NCBI RefSeq assembly: GCF_001896205.1
Contig: NZ_MPNU01000001.1
Location: 1,131,927-1,195,926 of the forward strand
Source of the DNA: Edwardsiella piscicida
GTDB taxonomy: Bacteria; Pseudomonadota; Gammaproteobacteria; Enterobacterales; Enterobacteriaceae
Length of the DNA stretch: 64,000 nucleotides
Reading direction: 5' to 3'
Shown: in pieces, positions 37,433-47,511 of the stretch
How positions within the stretch are numbered: position 1 is the first letter of the stretch
How the letters are laid out: every line of letters starts with the position of its first letter
Notes under the pieces: generated by a model
What the model was told of the DNA's origin: nothing
Seen by the model: only the letters and a program-made list of their open reading frames with translations
Database searches by the model: none
Made by a program: the position numbers and the translations under genes

Positions 37433-37793
37433 AAATAAATGATCTCCTTTTTTATTATTATAAAGTTCGCCAAGGGCGCAGAGATGTGAATTCCTGCTCA
37501 ATAATTAACCAGTGTCGGGCGGAATGAATTTTTTATTTATATGCGAATAAAAAGAATATTCATTAAAGTGAATCTTATTAGCGACGCCGGCAGATACCAG
37601 GCTATTTTCCCCGCGGCGTGCGCCGGTGGAATATCCTGGGCTCGCTGAGCGCGATCCCGGGGATATGTCCGGCGAAATATGCGTTTTATCGTGCGGTTGT
37701 GTGATTTTCCCGGCAATCGAAGGGCCGTCTCCCTTTGTTGTCGGCGAGGTTGAGGGTACACTATGGCGACCCCGAAGCCGTCCAGGAAGAGTT
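37433..37793. other. AT-rich intergenic stretch between the C-S lyase and nrdR
   Basis: The first 160 bp are strongly AT-rich, unlike the rest of the window, and mark the right border of the accessory cluster. A minus-strand TATAAT lies at 37457-37462, but no matching -35 was found. The remainder leads into nrdR. No gene, integrase remnant or attachment-site repeat is visible. Confidence 0.45.
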
Positions 37794-38243
37794 ATGCACT
37801 GTCCGTTTTGTTCCGCTGTCGATACCAAGGTCATTGATTCGCGTCTGGTGGGCGATGGCTCACAGGTGCGCCGCCGTCGCCAGTGTCTGGTTTGCAATGA
37901 ACGATTTACCACCTTTGAAGTGGCCGAACTGGTGATGCCCCGGGTGGTCAAGAGCAACGGTGTGCGGGAGCCCTTCAACGAGGAGAAGCTGCGCAGCGGC
38001 ATGCTGAAAGCGCTGGAGAAGCGCCCGGTGAAATCCGACGATGTCGAGATGGCCATCAGCCATATTAAATCCCAGCTGCGCGCCACCGGCGAGCGTGAGG
38101 TCGCGACCAAGATGGTCGGCAATCTGGTGATGGATGCGCTGAAGAAGCTCGATAAGGTGGCCTACATCCGCTTTGCCTCCGTCTATCGCAGCTTTGAGGA
38201 TGTGCGAGAGTTTGGCGAAGAGATCGCCCGTTTGCAGGAGTAG
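37794..38243 (+). CDS. nrdR: Transcriptional repressor NrdR
   Basis: Zinc-ribbon/ATP-cone repressor of ribonucleotide reductase operons that senses ATP/dATP. The 149-residue length equals E. coli NrdR. The zinc ribbon is CPFC...CLVC (residues 3-6 and 31-34), with the RRRRQC stretch between, and the ATP-cone begins [16 protein letters not shown]. The start at 37794 has an AGGAAG ribosome site. An in-frame extension upstream is unlike the family. It heads the nrdR-ribD-ribH-nusB run. Confidence 0.97.
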   Translation: MHCPFCSAVDTKVIDSRLVGDGSQVRRRRQCLVCNERFTTFEVAELVMPRVVKSNGVREPFNEEKLRSGMLKALEKRPVKSDDVEMAISHIKSQLRATGEREVATKMVGNLVMDALKKLDKVAYIRFASVYRSFEDVREFGEEIARLQE

Positions 38244-38265
38244 CGCGTTCAGCGTAGGAACCGTG

Positions 38266-39387
38266 ATGATGATGTCTGCAGCCCATTCCGATGAATTTTA
38301 CATGGCGCGCGCCTTTGAGCTGGCGCGCCGTGGCCGTTTTACTACCACCCCTAACCCTAACGTCGGCTGCGTACTGGTGCGCGACGATCGCATCGTGGGC
38401 GAAGGGTTTCATCTGCGCGCCGGTGAGCCCCATGCGGAGGTTCACGCGCTGCGGATGGCCGGCGAGCTGGCCCGCGGTGCGACGGCCTATGTCACTCTGG
38501 AGCCGTGCAGCCACCATGGCCGTACGCCCCCCTGTGCCGACGCGCTGGTGGCCGCCGGCGTTAGCCGGGTGGTCGCGGCGATGCAAGACCCAAACCCCCA
38601 TGTGGCCGGCCGGGGGCTATACCGCCTGCAGCAGGCGGGGATTAGCGTGCGCCACGGCGTGATGCTGGCCGAGGCTGAAGCCATCAATAAAGGCTTTCTG
38701 AAGCGAATGCGCACCGGTTTTCCCTATGTACAGCTGAAGCTGGGCGCATCGCTTGACGGGCGTACCGCGATGGCCTCCGGCGAAAGCCAGTGGATCACCT
38801 CTGCCGCCGCCCGCGCCGACGTCCAGCGCTACCGGGCGCAGAGCTCGGCGATTTTAAGCAGCAGCGCGACGGTGCTGGCGGACGATCCGGCGCTGACGGT
38901 GCGCTGGGCGTCGCTGGATGAAGCGACTCAGCGCCTGTATCCGCAGGAGCACCTGCGCCAGCCGCTGCGGGTGATCGTGGACAGCCATAACCGGGTAACG
39001 CCGCAGCATCGGCTGATTACACAGCCCGGAGAGACCCTGCTGGCGCGGGTTGATCCCGATACGCAGGCCTGGCCGTCGTCGGTGAGCCAGCTGGCGGTAC
39101 CGCGCCACGGCGAGGGGCTGGATCTGGTGCTGCTGATGATGCAGCTGGGTAAAATGCAGCTGAACAGCGTGTGGGTCGAAGCCGGGCCACGCCTGGCCGG
39201 TGCCCTGCTGCAGGCTGGACTGGTCGATGAGCTGATTGTTTATCTGGCGCCGACGCTGTTGGGCGATGCGGCGCGCGGACTGTGTCACCTGCCTGGGCTG
39301 GATCGCCTGGGCGATGCCCCGGCCCTGACGTTTAGCGACGTCACTCGGGTCGGCAACGATTTGCGTCTGACGCTGCGCATGGTCTAG
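38266..39387 (+). CDS. ribD: Bifunctional riboflavin deaminase/reductase RibD
   Basis: Carries out the second and third steps of riboflavin synthesis: deamination of diaminohydroxyphosphoribosylaminopyrimidine, then NADPH reduction of the ribosyl side chain. The deaminase domain (about 1-145) has the zinc site HAEVHALRMAG and PCSHHGRTPPC. The reductase domain (about 148-373) has KLGASLDGRTAMASGESQWIT. The start is one of three consecutive ATGs; 38266 is used because TAGGAA lies 5 nt upstream. The length of 373 fits E. coli RibD (367). Confidence 0.96.
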   Translation: MMMSAAHSDEFYMARAFELARRGRFTTTPNPNVGCVLVRDDRIVGEGFHLRAGEPHAEVHALRMAGELARGATAYVTLEPCSHHGRTPPCADALVAAGVSRVVAAMQDPNPHVAGRGLYRLQQAGISVRHGVMLAEAEAINKGFLKRMRTGFPYVQLKLGASLDGRTAMASGESQWITSAAARADVQRYRAQSSAILSSSATVLADDPALTVRWASLDEATQRLYPQEHLRQPLRVIVDSHNRVTPQHRLITQPGETLLARVDPDTQAWPSSVSQLAVPRHGEGLDLVLLMMQLGKMQLNSVWVEAGPRLAGALLQAGLVDELIVYLAPTLLGDAARGLCHLPGLDRLGDAPALTFSDVTRVGNDLRLTLRMV

Positions 39388-39542
39388 GCGGCGTCATCCC
39401 GCCCGGCAGCGCGTGAGCGCTGACGTCGCGTCCGGCGGGGCGCGGCCGCCGAAATGACAATGGATCTGAGCAGAAGCGCAAAGAGTATGATAGAATCCGC
39501 CCCCCTGCGGGGTATATAACTGACGTATGTTAAGGAAACCGT

Positions 39543-40013
39543 ATGAAAACGATTCAAGGCGTTGTTGCTGCTCCCCAAGCGCGTGTTGCCATCGCGATCG
39601 CGCGCTTTAACCATTTCATCAATGACAGTTTGCTGGAAGGGGCGATCGACGCGCTGAAGCGTATTGGTCAGGTTTCTGACGAAAATATTACCGTAGTGTG
39701 GGTGCCGGGCGCCTATGAGCTGCCGTTGACCGTCCGCGCGCTGGCGTCCTCTGGCCGTTACGACGCCGTCGTGGCGCTGGGCACCGTGATCCGCGGCGGC
39801 ACCGCCCATTTTGAATTCGTTGCCGGTGAGTGCAGCTCCGGTCTGGCCAGCGTTGCGCTGAATACCGACGTACCGGTCGCCTTTGGCGTGCTGACCACCG
39901 AAACTATCGAACAAGCCATTGATCGTGCTGGGACCAAAGCGGGTAACAAAGGTGCGGAAGCCGCGCTGACCGCGCTCGAAATGATCAATGTACTTAAAGC
40001 CATTAAAGCCTGA
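39543..40013 (+). CDS. ribH: 6,7-dimethyl-8-ribityllumazine synthase (RibH; RibE in E. coli naming)
   Basis: Condenses aminoribitylpyrimidinedione with dihydroxybutanone phosphate to form lumazine, the penultimate riboflavin step, in an icosahedral or pentameric shell. The 156 residues are collinear with E. coli, including [30 protein letters not shown], the binding loop [14 protein letters not shown] and the C-terminal [15 protein letters not shown] -10-like TATGAT lies about 50 bp upstream. nusB follows at 21 bp. Confidence 0.97.
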   Translation: MKTIQGVVAAPQARVAIAIARFNHFINDSLLEGAIDALKRIGQVSDENITVVWVPGAYELPLTVRALASSGRYDAVVALGTVIRGGTAHFEFVAGECSSGLASVALNTDVPVAFGVLTTETIEQAIDRAGTKAGNKGAEAALTALEMINVLKAIKA

Positions 40014-40034
40014 TTTATTAGTAAGGGGAATTCC

Positions 40035-40454
40035 GTGAAACCTGCTGCCCGTCGCCGCGCCCGTGAGTGTGCTGTCCAGGCACTCTACTCTTGGCAGATC
40101 TCTAAAAACGACATCGCCGATGTCGAATACCAGTTTCTGTCAGAGCAGGACGTGAAAGATGTTGACGTTAACTATTTCCGTGAGCTGCTGTCCGGTGTGG
40201 CAAGCAATGCGGACTATCTGGATGGCCTGATGGCACCCGTGCTGTCACGTCAGCTGGAGGAGCTGGGACAGGTTGAGAGAGCTATCCTGCGCGTGTCCAT
40301 CTATGAGCTGAGCAAGCGTCAGGATGTCCCTTATAAAGTGGCCATCAATGAAGGCATTGAGCTGGCAAAAACCTTTGGCGCCGAAGACAGCCACAAGTTT
40401 GTCAACGGCGTATTGGATAAGGTTGCACCGCAGGTGCGTCCGAACCGTAAATAA
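40035..40454 (+). CDS. nusB: Transcription antitermination factor NusB
   Basis: All-helical RNA-binding factor that joins NusE (S10) on boxA RNA in rRNA antitermination. Its 139 residues equal the E. coli length, with the conserved N-terminus [20 protein letters not shown] and the C-terminal [16 protein letters not shown]. The start is a GTG at 40035 after AGGGGA, as in E. coli. An intrinsic terminator lies between it and thiL. Confidence 0.97.
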   Translation: MKPAARRRARECAVQALYSWQISKNDIADVEYQFLSEQDVKDVDVNYFRELLSGVASNADYLDGLMAPVLSRQLEELGQVERAILRVSIYELSKRQDVPYKVAINEGIELAKTFGAEDSHKFVNGVLDKVAPQVRPNRK

Positions 40455-40503
40455 TCATCGCGGGTCGTCCGCCCGGCCTTATGGGGCCTGACAGCTACGC
40501 AAC

Positions 40504-40527
40504 AGGCCGGTTCTCCGGCCTTTTTTT
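40504..40527 (+). terminator. Intrinsic terminator between nusB and thiL
   Basis: AGGCCGG-TTCT-CCGGCCT is followed by a seven-T run. thiL starts only 36 bp later, so thiL-pgpA expression must come from read-through or a promoter not recognised here. Confidence 0.8.
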
Positions 40528-40563
40528 CGGCTGTGCGACCGGCCCGAGCGCAGGAAACAAGCT

Positions 40564-41535
40564 ATGGCACACGGTGAATTTGATCTGATAGCCCGTTACT
40601 TTAACCGTCGGTGCACCCCGCGACACGATGTTCAGCGCGGTATCGGCGATGACTGTGCGCTGCTGTCGGTGTCGGAAAAACAGTGGGTGGCCGTCAGCAG
40701 CGATACGCTGGTCAGCGGCATTCACTTTTTGCCGGAGATTGATCCGGCCGATCTCGGCTATAAATCCCTGGCGGTAAACATTAGCGATTTGGCGGCGATG
40801 GGCGCCGATCCGGCCTGGGTGTCGCTGGCGCTGACCCTGCCCGCGGTGGATGAACCCTGGCTGCAGGCCTTCAGCGATGCCCTGTTTGAGCAGTTAGACT
40901 ACTACGGTATGCAGCTGATCGGGGGAGATACGACCCGCGGCCCGCTGTGTCTGACCTATACCGTGCAGGGATTGGTGCCGGCCGGTCGGGCGCTGCAGCG
41001 CAGCGGCGCGCGGGTGGGCGACTGGATCTATGTCACCGGGACGCTGGGCGACAGCGCCGCGGGGCTGGCGCTGCTGCAAGCGCGTCTGACGGTGGCCGAT
41101 GAGGCCGATCGGCGGTATCTGCTCGGGCGCCACCTGCGCCCGCAGCCGCGGGTGCTGCAGGGGCAGGCGCTGCGCGATCTGGCCAGCGCCGCCATCGATA
41201 TTTCCGACGGGCTGATCGCCGATCTGGGCCACATCCTTAAGGCCAGCGACTGCGGGGCTCACCTGTACCTGGATAAGCTGCCGCTGTCGGCGGAGCTGAT
41301 GCGCCACGTCGATGCGGAAACCTGTCAGAACTGGGCGCTGGGCGGCGGCGAAGACTATGAACTGTGCTTCACCGTGCCGGAGATGTACCGCGGCGCGCTG
41401 GATATGGCGCTCGCCCAGCTGGGATGCCGCTATACCTGCATCGGGCAGATGGCGCCGGCGTCAGAGGGCGTATGCCTGTGGCGCGGGGATCGTCAGGTGA
41501 CGCTGGATATACAGGGGTTCGATCACTTTGGCTAA
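40564..41535 (+). CDS. thiL: Thiamine-monophosphate kinase ThiL
   Basis: Phosphorylates thiamine monophosphate to the active diphosphate with ATP. The 323-residue protein belongs to the PurM/SelD ATP-binding superfamily: N-terminal [10 protein letters not shown], metal site [24 protein letters not shown], and the ATP region IGGDTTRGP. Its last 8 nt overlap the start of pgpA, so the two are translationally coupled. Confidence 0.96.
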   Translation: MAHGEFDLIARYFNRRCTPRHDVQRGIGDDCALLSVSEKQWVAVSSDTLVSGIHFLPEIDPADLGYKSLAVNISDLAAMGADPAWVSLALTLPAVDEPWLQAFSDALFEQLDYYGMQLIGGDTTRGPLCLTYTVQGLVPAGRALQRSGARVGDWIYVTGTLGDSAAGLALLQARLTVADEADRRYLLGRHLRPQPRVLQGQALRDLASAAIDISDGLIADLGHILKASDCGAHLYLDKLPLSAELMRHVDAETCQNWALGGGEDYELCFTVPEMYRGALDMALAQLGCRYTCIGQMAPASEGVCLWRGDRQVTLDIQGFDHFG

Positions 41536-42037
41536 GATGACGAAGCAACAGCAGCGGGCGGCCAAGGCGCGCCTGCGCATGGGGAATCCCTGGCACCTGC
41601 TGGCGACCGGGTTTGGCAGCGGGCTGAGCCCGCTGGTGCCCGGCACCATGGGATCGATCGCCGCCATCCCGTTCTGGCTGCTGTTAGTACAGCTGCCGCT
41701 GTCGCTGTATATCGTGGTTCTGCTGCTAAGCATTGCGCTCGGCACCTACCTGTGCCACCGCACCGCGCGTGATATGGGAGTGCATGATCACGGTAGCATC
41801 GTGTGGGATGAGTTTATCGGTATGTGGATCACCCTGATGGCGGTGCCGGCGCTGGAGTGGCGCTGGGTGCTGGCTGGGCTGGTGATCTTTCGGGTGCTGG
41901 ACATGTGGAAACCCTGGCCCATCCGCTGGTTTGACCGCAACGTGCACGGCGGCTGGGGCATTATGGTCGATGATATCGTCGCCGGGGTGCTGTCGGCGCT
42001 GCTGCTGTGGCTGGCCGGGTACTATGGAATACGCTGA
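41528..42037 (+). CDS. pgpA: Phosphatidylglycerophosphatase A PgpA
   Basis: Inner-membrane enzyme that dephosphorylates phosphatidylglycerophosphate to phosphatidylglycerol. The 169 residues carry the PgpA motif [15 protein letters not shown] (about 78-92) with several hydrophobic helices, and [27 protein letters not shown] at the C-terminus (in two pieces, [10 protein letters not shown] and GGWGIMVDD). It overlaps thiL by 8 nt. A bidirectional terminator follows. E. coli has yajO next; here dxs comes directly. Confidence 0.95.
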   Translation: MAKMTKQQQRAAKARLRMGNPWHLLATGFGSGLSPLVPGTMGSIAAIPFWLLLVQLPLSLYIVVLLLSIALGTYLCHRTARDMGVHDHGSIVWDEFIGMWITLMAVPALEWRWVLAGLVIFRVLDMWKPWPIRWFDRNVHGGWGIMVDDIVAGVLSALLLWLAGYYGIR

Positions 42038-42068
42038 GTCCGCTCTGACGCGGGGCGTTGGATGACAT

Positions 42069-42099
42069 AAAAAAGGGGCCGCAGCGCGGCCCCTTTTTT
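42069..42099. terminator. Bidirectional terminator between pgpA and dxs
   Basis: GGGGCCGC-AGC-GCGGCCCC is flanked by A-runs and T-runs and serves both convergent genes. Confidence 0.85.
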
Positions 42100-42117
42100 G
42101 TCGGGTAGCGGCGGGCG

Positions 42118-43983
42118 TTAACGCGCCAGCCAGGTCTCCAGCTGCGCGAGGATGCCGTCGGCGTCCAGCCGCAGATCGCGGCGGATCTCCTCCTGACTGC
42201 CCTGGGGAACAAAGCTGTCTGGCAGACCGATATTAAGCACCGGTCGCGGCAGGCGCAGCTGCATCAGCAGCTCATTGACGCCGCTGCCGGCGCCGCCCAT
42301 GACGGCGTTCTCCTCCAGGGTGACCAGGTAGTCGTGCTGCTCAGCCAGGCTGCGCACCAGCGCGTCATCCAGCGGTTTAACAAAGCGCATATCGGCGACG
42401 CTGGCGTTCAGGCGCTCGGCGGCCTCCAGCGCCTGCGGCAGCAGGGTGCCGAAGTTGAGGATAGCGATGCGCTCGCCGCGGCGGCGCAGCACGCCTTTGC
42501 CGATCGGCAGGGCCTGCGGCGGCGTCAGCGGCGCGCCGGTACCGGTGCCGCGCGGATAGCGCACCGCCGAGGGCCCTTCGCGGTATTCATAGCCGGTCTG
42601 CAGCATCTGGCGGCATTCGTTCTCATCGCTCGGCGTCATGATCACCAGATGGGGGATACAGCGCAGGAACGAGAGATCAAAGGCCCCTTGGTGGGTCTGC
42701 CCGTCAGCGCCGACGATCCCGCCGCGGTCGATGGCGAACAGCACCGGTAGCCGCTGGATGGCGACGTCGTGGATCACCTGATCGTAGGCCCGCTGCAGGA
42801 AACTGGAGTAAATTGCGACCACCGGGTGATAGCCGCCAATGGCCAGCCCGGCGCCAAAGGTGACGGCGTGCTGTTCGGCGATCGCGACGTCGAAGAACTG
42901 CTGCGGGTATTCGCGGGAGAAGCGCACCATCCCGGAGCCCTCGCGCATCGCCGGGGTGATCCCCATCAGCTTTTCATCATTGAGCGCCGTTTCACACAGC
43001 CAATCGCCGAAAATCTTGGAGTAGGTCGGCAGGGTTCCGCTGCTTTTGGGCAGGGTTCCGGAGGCGGGGTCGAACTTGGGGACCGCGTGCCAGCTGATGG
43101 GATCCTTTTCCGCCGGCGCGTAGCCCTTACCCTTCTTGGTCATGATGTGCAGTAGCTGCGGGCCTTTCAGGCCACGCATGTTTTTCAGGGTGGCGACCAG
43201 CGCCTGCACATCATGGCCATCCACCGGGCCGATGTAGTTAAAGCCCAGCTCTTCAAACAGGGTGCCCGGCACCACCATGCCTTTGAGGTGCTCTTCGGTA
43301 CGCTTGACCAGCTCTTTGATCGGCGGCAGCCCGGACAGGACTTTCTTGCCGCCTTCGCGCAGGCTGGCGTACAGCTTGCCGGACAGCAGCTGGGCCAGGT
43401 GGTTGTTCAGGGCGCCGACGTTTTCGGAGATCGACATTTCATTGTCGTTCAGCACCACCAGCATGTCGGCCTTGATATCGCCGGCGTGGTTCATGGCCTC
43501 AAAGGCCATCCCCGCGGTCATGGCGCCATCGCCGATGACGCAGACGGTACGGCGGCTCAGCCCTTCGCGCTCGGCGGCGACGGCCATGCCCAGCCCGGCG
43601 CTGATGGAGGTCGACGAGTGGCCGACGCTCAGCACGTCATATTCGCTCTCGTCTCGCCAGGGGAACGGGTGCAGCCCGCCCTTTTGGCGGATGGTGGCAA
43701 TGCGGTCGCGCCGTCCGGTCAGGATCTTGTGCGGGTAGGCCTGATGCCCCACGTCCCAGATCAGCGAGTCGAACGGCGTGTTATAGACATAGTGCAGTGC
43801 CACGGTCAGCTCGACGGCCCCCAGGCCGGAGGCGAAGTGCCCGCTGGAGCGGCTGACGCTGTTCAGCAGATACTGGCGCAGCTCATCGCACAGCGTCGGC
43901 AAACTCTCTTTGGGCAACAGGCGCAGATCGTCGGGATCCTGCACCAGCGCCAGCGTTGGGTATTTGGCAATATCAAAACTCAT
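42118..43983 (-). CDS. dxs: 1-deoxy-D-xylulose-5-phosphate synthase Dxs
   Basis: Thiamine-diphosphate enzyme that condenses pyruvate and glyceraldehyde 3-phosphate, the first step of the MEP isoprenoid pathway. The 621 residues match the family (620 in E. coli). Landmarks include [21 protein letters not shown] ([17 protein letters not shown]), the ThDP motif [18 protein letters not shown], and [17 protein letters not shown] in the transketolase Pyr domain. The ATG at 43983 (MSFDIAKYP) is preferred over one 48 nt upstream by family alignment, although its ribosome site is weak. It is last in xseB-ispA-dxs. Confidence 0.97.
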   Translation of the reverse strand: MSFDIAKYPTLALVQDPDDLRLLPKESLPTLCDELRQYLLNSVSRSSGHFASGLGAVELTVALHYVYNTPFDSLIWDVGHQAYPHKILTGRRDRIATIRQKGGLHPFPWRDESEYDVLSVGHSSTSISAGLGMAVAAEREGLSRRTVCVIGDGAMTAGMAFEAMNHAGDIKADMLVVLNDNEMSISENVGALNNHLAQLLSGKLYASLREGGKKVLSGLPPIKELVKRTEEHLKGMVVPGTLFEELGFNYIGPVDGHDVQALVATLKNMRGLKGPQLLHIMTKKGKGYAPAEKDPISWHAVPKFDPASGTLPKSSGTLPTYSKIFGDWLCETALNDEKLMGITPAMREGSGMVRFSREYPQQFFDVAIAEQHAVTFGAGLAIGGYHPVVAIYSSFLQRAYDQVIHDVAIQRLPVLFAIDRGGIVGADGQTHQGAFDLSFLRCIPHLVIMTPSDENECRQMLQTGYEYREGPSAVRYPRGTGTGAPLTPPQALPIGKGVLRRRGERIAILNFGTLLPQALEAAERLNASVADMRFVKPLDDALVRSLAEQHDYLVTLEENAVMGGAGSGVNELLMQLRLPRPVLNIGLPDSFVPQGSQEEIRRDLRLDADGILAQLETWLAR

Positions 43984-44058
43984 TAGCGGCTCATGTCTGC
44001 GTATTCGTGTGACAACGCCCGCCGAGCGCACGGGCCGACGGAGATTGTTATTATGGCG

Positions 44059-44964
44059 TTAATTATCGCGCTCAACGATAAAACTGGCTAAGGATTTTAG
44101 CGCCTGCGTATCCAGGTTGTGGCGTTGTTCAAGCTCTGCCAACGCCTGCAGCGCTTCATCCAGCAGCGTCGCGGCCTTCTGCCGGGCCTGATCCAGGCCG
44201 AGCAGGGCTGGATAGGTGCTCTTGTCCAGCTGCTGATCCGCCCCCTGGCGCTTGCCGGTTTTGCTGCTGTCGCCCACCACGTCCAAAATGTCATCCTGTA
44301 CCTGGAACGCCAGGCCGATGGCGGCGGCGTAGCGGTCGAGGGCCGGGAGGGCGCGCCGTCCCGCATCGCCGCCGGCCAGGGCCCCCATGCGCACCGCGCA
44401 GCGGATCAGCGCCCCGGTTTTATGGCGATGGATCTGCTCCAGCGCCGCCAGCGCGACGTGTCGCCCCTCGGCCTCCAGATCGAGCGCCTGGCCGCCGCAC
44501 ATGCCGGCGACGCCGCTGGCGTGGGCCAGCTCGCTCAGCATCTGTAGGCGGTCGCGATCGGCAACGCCGGGCATCGGGCCGTCGGCCAGAATGGAAAAGG
44601 CCAGGGTCTGCAGCGCGTCGCCGGCCAGTATGGCATGGGCCTCGCCAAACTTGATATGGCAGGTCGGCTGGCCGCGGCGCAGATCGTCATCGTCCATCGC
44701 GGGCAGATCGTCGTGCAGCAGCGAGTAGGCGTGAATGCATTCCACGGCGGCGGCCGGCGCGTCCAGCGCCGTCGGCGAGCAGCCAAACAGGCCACCGGTG
44801 GCGTACACCAGATAGGGGCGCAGGCGCTTGCCGCCCAGCAGGGCGCCGTAGCGCATGGCGCCCACCAGCGGTCCGTCGGCAAAGGGCAGGGTGTCCAGCG
44901 CCTGGATCAGCGCCGCATCCGCCCGCTGGCGGCAGGTTTTCATCTGTTGTTCAAAAGATGCCAT
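44059..44964 (-). CDS. ispA: Farnesyl diphosphate synthase IspA
   Basis: Adds two isopentenyl units to dimethylallyl diphosphate to give farnesyl diphosphate. The 301-residue all-helical enzyme has the first Asp-rich motif DDLPAMDDDDLRRG (about 84-97) and the second motif DDILD (about 224-228), plus GGKRLRPYL near residue 44. It lies 3 bp after xseB and 75 bp before dxs, placing two isoprenoid genes in one operon. Confidence 0.97.
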   Translation of the reverse strand: MASFEQQMKTCRQRADAALIQALDTLPFADGPLVGAMRYGALLGGKRLRPYLVYATGGLFGCSPTALDAPAAAVECIHAYSLLHDDLPAMDDDDLRRGQPTCHIKFGEAHAILAGDALQTLAFSILADGPMPGVADRDRLQMLSELAHASGVAGMCGGQALDLEAEGRHVALAALEQIHRHKTGALIRCAVRMGALAGGDAGRRALPALDRYAAAIGLAFQVQDDILDVVGDSSKTGKRQGADQQLDKSTYPALLGLDQARQKAATLLDEALQALAELEQRHNLDTQALKSLASFIVERDN

Positions 44965-44967
44965 GGC

Positions 44968-45210
44968 TTACTCTTGTTCCGCATTGAAAGGCGAGAGCGG
45001 GGCATCCTGATCGTCGCTGAGCAGGATCTTAACGCGCTGTTCTGCCTGCTGCAGGGTCTGCTGTCCCTGGCGGGCCAGGCCGACGCCGCGCTCGAACTCG
45101 CTGAGCGCCTCCTCCAGCGGCAGATCGCCGGACTCGAGGCGTACCACTATCTGTTCCAGTTCGCTAAGTGCCTGTTCAAATGCCGGTGCGGCGGGTGCTT
45201 TCTTGGCCAT
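44968..45210 (-). CDS. xseB: Exodeoxyribonuclease VII small subunit XseB
   Basis: Small helical subunit that forms multimers with XseA in the single-strand exonuclease ExoVII. It has 80 residues, equal to E. coli, with the family core [20 protein letters not shown] and [12 protein letters not shown]. The ATG at 45210 follows AAGAGA; a longer in-frame start at 45273 adds 21 residues unlike the family. It heads xseB-ispA-dxs, divergent from thiI. Confidence 0.95.
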   Translation of the reverse strand: MAKKAPAAPAFEQALSELEQIVVRLESGDLPLEEALSEFERGVGLARQGQQTLQQAEQRVKILLSDDQDAPLSPFNAEQE

Positions 45211-45423
45211 ATTCTCTTTACTTGGTTGCTGGCAAAACGGTGGACGGGTCCGTGGCGCGACAAGATTCTGCATCTGCTGATGTACATGTTCGCACCGTTT
45301 TGGCTAACTTAGTGGTATACTGCGCGCCCTGTGCTCGGCACGGCGCCGCATTCGACAGAAAGCGCGCCCGTGCAGTGTAAGCCCTTTTAACGCATATCTC
45401 GACGACTATTAGCCACGACCGCC

Positions 45424-46872
45424 ATGAAGTTTATCATTAAATTATTCCCGGAAATCACCATTAAAAGCCAGTCCGTACGTCTGCGCTTTATTAAAATCCT
45501 GACCGGGAATATCCGCAACGTGTTGAAACCGTTGGTTGAAGATGTGGCGGTAACGCGCCATTGGGATCATATCGAAGTTCGGGCCAAAGAGGAAAGCCGC
45601 CGCGACCTGGTTCGCGATGCCTTAACCCGGATCCCGGGTATTCATCACATTTTAGAGGTGGAGGATCATCCTTACACCGACATGCACGACATCTTTGAGC
45701 AGACGCTGGCGATGTACCGCGAGCAGCTGGAAGATAAAACCTTCTGCGTGCGCGTTAAGCGCCGCGGCAAGCATGCGTTCACCTCGATTGAGGTGGAGCG
45801 CTATGTCGGCGGCGGCCTGAATCAGAATATTCCCAGCGCCCGGGTTCGTCTGAACCACCCGGAGGTGACGGTGAATCTGGAGATTGAAGACGATCGCCTG
45901 CTGCTGGTGCGCGGTCGCTTTGAAGGCCAGGGGGGCTACCCCATCGGCACCCAGGAAGATGTGCTGTCGCTGATCTCCGGCGGCTTTGACTCCGGGGTTT
46001 CCAGCTACATGCTGATGCGCCGCGGTTGCCGGGTGCACTACTGCTTCTTTAATCTGGGCGGTTCGGCGCATGAGATCGGCGTGAAGCAGGTGGCGCACTA
46101 CCTGTGGAACCGGTTCGGCAGCTCCCACCGGGTGCGCTTTGTCGCCATCGACTTTGCACCGGTGGTCGGCGAGATCCTGGAGAAGGTGGACGACGGCCAG
46201 ATGGGCGTGGTGCTGAAGCGCATGATGGTGCGCGCCGCGTCGCGGGTCGCCGAGCGCTACGGCATTCAGGCGCTGGTGACCGGGGAGGCGCTGGGACAGG
46301 TCTCCAGTCAGACCTTGACCAACCTGCGCCTGATCGACGGCGTGAGCGATACGCTGGTGCTGCGCCCGCTGATCGCCCACGACAAAGAGCATATCATCCG
46401 CCTGGCGCGCCAGATCGGTACCGAGGACTTCGCCAAGACCATGCCGGAGTTCTGCGGGGTGATCTCGAAGAGCCCGACCGTGAAAGCGGTGAAGGCGAAG
46501 ATCGAGGCGGAGGAGACCCACTTCGATTTCGCGATCCTGGAGCGGGTGGTCGATGAGGCGCAGACGCTGGATATCCGCGATATCGCGCGTCAGACCGAGG
46601 CCGAGGTGGTGGAGGTCGAGACCATCGCGTCGCTGGAGCAGGGCGATGTGGTGCTGGATATCCGCGCGCCGGATGAGCAGGAGGCAAAACCGCTTCAGCT
46701 GGCGGACAGCGAGGTGATCTGTCTGCCGTTCTATAAGCTGGCCAACGCCTTCGGCGATCTGGATCAGCGCCGCAGTTATGTACTGTACTGCGATCGCGGG
46801 GTGATGAGTCGCCTGCAGGCGCTGTATCTGAAAGAGCAGGGCTACGATAACGTACGCGTTTACCGCCCGTAA
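45424..46872 (+). CDS. thiI: tRNA 4-thiouridylase / thiamine sulfur carrier ThiI
   Basis: Adenylates and thiolates uridine 8 of tRNA and supplies sulfur for the thiamine thiazole. Its 482 residues match E. coli in length and order: ferredoxin-like and THUMP domains (about 1-165), the PP-loop ATPase ([17 protein letters not shown] near 180), the catalytic-region Cys in [10 protein letters not shown] (about 344), and a C-terminal rhodanese domain with the persulfide Cys in LYCDRGVMS (about 456). No stop-codon conflict with its neighbours. Confidence 0.97.
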   Translation: MKFIIKLFPEITIKSQSVRLRFIKILTGNIRNVLKPLVEDVAVTRHWDHIEVRAKEESRRDLVRDALTRIPGIHHILEVEDHPYTDMHDIFEQTLAMYREQLEDKTFCVRVKRRGKHAFTSIEVERYVGGGLNQNIPSARVRLNHPEVTVNLEIEDDRLLLVRGRFEGQGGYPIGTQEDVLSLISGGFDSGVSSYMLMRRGCRVHYCFFNLGGSAHEIGVKQVAHYLWNRFGSSHRVRFVAIDFAPVVGEILEKVDDGQMGVVLKRMMVRAASRVAERYGIQALVTGEALGQVSSQTLTNLRLIDGVSDTLVLRPLIAHDKEHIIRLARQIGTEDFAKTMPEFCGVISKSPTVKAVKAKIEAEETHFDFAILERVVDEAQTLDIRDIARQTEAEVVEVETIASLEQGDVVLDIRAPDEQEAKPLQLADSEVICLPFYKLANAFGDLDQRRSYVLYCDRGVMSRLQALYLKEQGYDNVRVYRP

Positions 46873-46884
46873 ACGCCGTTCCCA

Positions 46885-46908
46885 CAGGGGCCGCCGCGGC
46901 GGCCCCTG
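46885..46908. repeat. Perfect 24-bp palindrome between convergent thiI and yajL
   Basis: CAGGGGCCGCCG immediately followed by its reverse complement. It lacks a T-run, so it is a hairpin-only candidate for transcript-end formation of the two convergent genes. Confidence 0.6.
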
Positions 46909-46917
46909 CGCATCGCG

Positions 46918-47511
46918 TCAGGCATCCTGATACTGATGAATGCCGGCGGCGGTGACCAGCTGCGCCGCGACGGCGGCCGCGTTCTCTCTGCCCAGCAGAA
47001 TATCAATGATCTTCAGTGCAAAATCGATACTGGTGCCCGGCCCTTGGCTGGTCAGCAGGCGTACCCGCTCGTCATAGTAGGCCCGCTTATCCATCCACTT
47101 CTCCGCCGGAATGGCCGATTTCATACCGGGATAGCCGGTCATGTTGGCGATGGGAAACAGGTTGTGGTGCTGTAGGATCAGCGCTGGGGCGGCGCAGATG
47201 GCGGCGATCAGGCGCCCCTCCAGATGCATCTGGCGGATCTTTTCGATCACCAGATCGCTATCGCGCAGGCACTCGGCGCCGGCCACGCCACCGGGCAGGA
47301 TCAGCGCATCGAAGGGCTCATCGGCCACCTGAACCAGCGTCGTGTCCGCCAGCAGGCGCACGCCGCGCGAGCAGACGATCTCCCGGCTGCCGTCCGGCGC
47401 GGCGCTGGCGCTGACGACGCGAATACCGGCGCGCACCAGCAGATCGTGGGTGGTGACCACTTCGGTCTCTTCACTGCCAGGTGCCAGACACACCAAGGCC
47501 GATACGCTCAT
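46918..47511 (-). CDS. yajL: YajL, DJ-1/PfpI-family protein
   Basis: Oxidative-stress chaperone and proposed protein deglycase of the DJ-1 superfamily. The 197 residues carry the nucleophile-elbow Cys in [11 protein letters not shown] (about 106) and the upstream Glu in LAPGSEE (about 16). LPGG is present in the glycine-rich turn. Its start codon overlaps the 3' end of panE by 41 nt, as in E. coli, so translation of the pair is likely coupled. Confidence 0.95.
   Translation of the reverse strand: MSVSALVCLAPGSEETEVVTTHDLLVRAGIRVVSASAAPDGSREIVCSRGVRLLADTTLVQVADEPFDALILPGGVAGAECLRDSDLVIEKIRQMHLEGRLIAAICAAPALILQHHNLFPIANMTGYPGMKSAIPAEKWMDKRAYYDERVRLLTSQGPGTSIDFALKIIDILLGRENAAAVAAQLVTAAGIHQYQDA

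Noticed and set aside
37488-37520. Possible sigma-54 promoter before the C-S lyase gene
   Set aside because: The GC and CC pairs are 11 rather than 10 bp apart and the -24 element is poor.
37505-38122. Minus-strand frame overlapping the start of nrdR
   Set aside because: Ser/Arg-rich shadow with no family; nrdR on the plus strand is certain.
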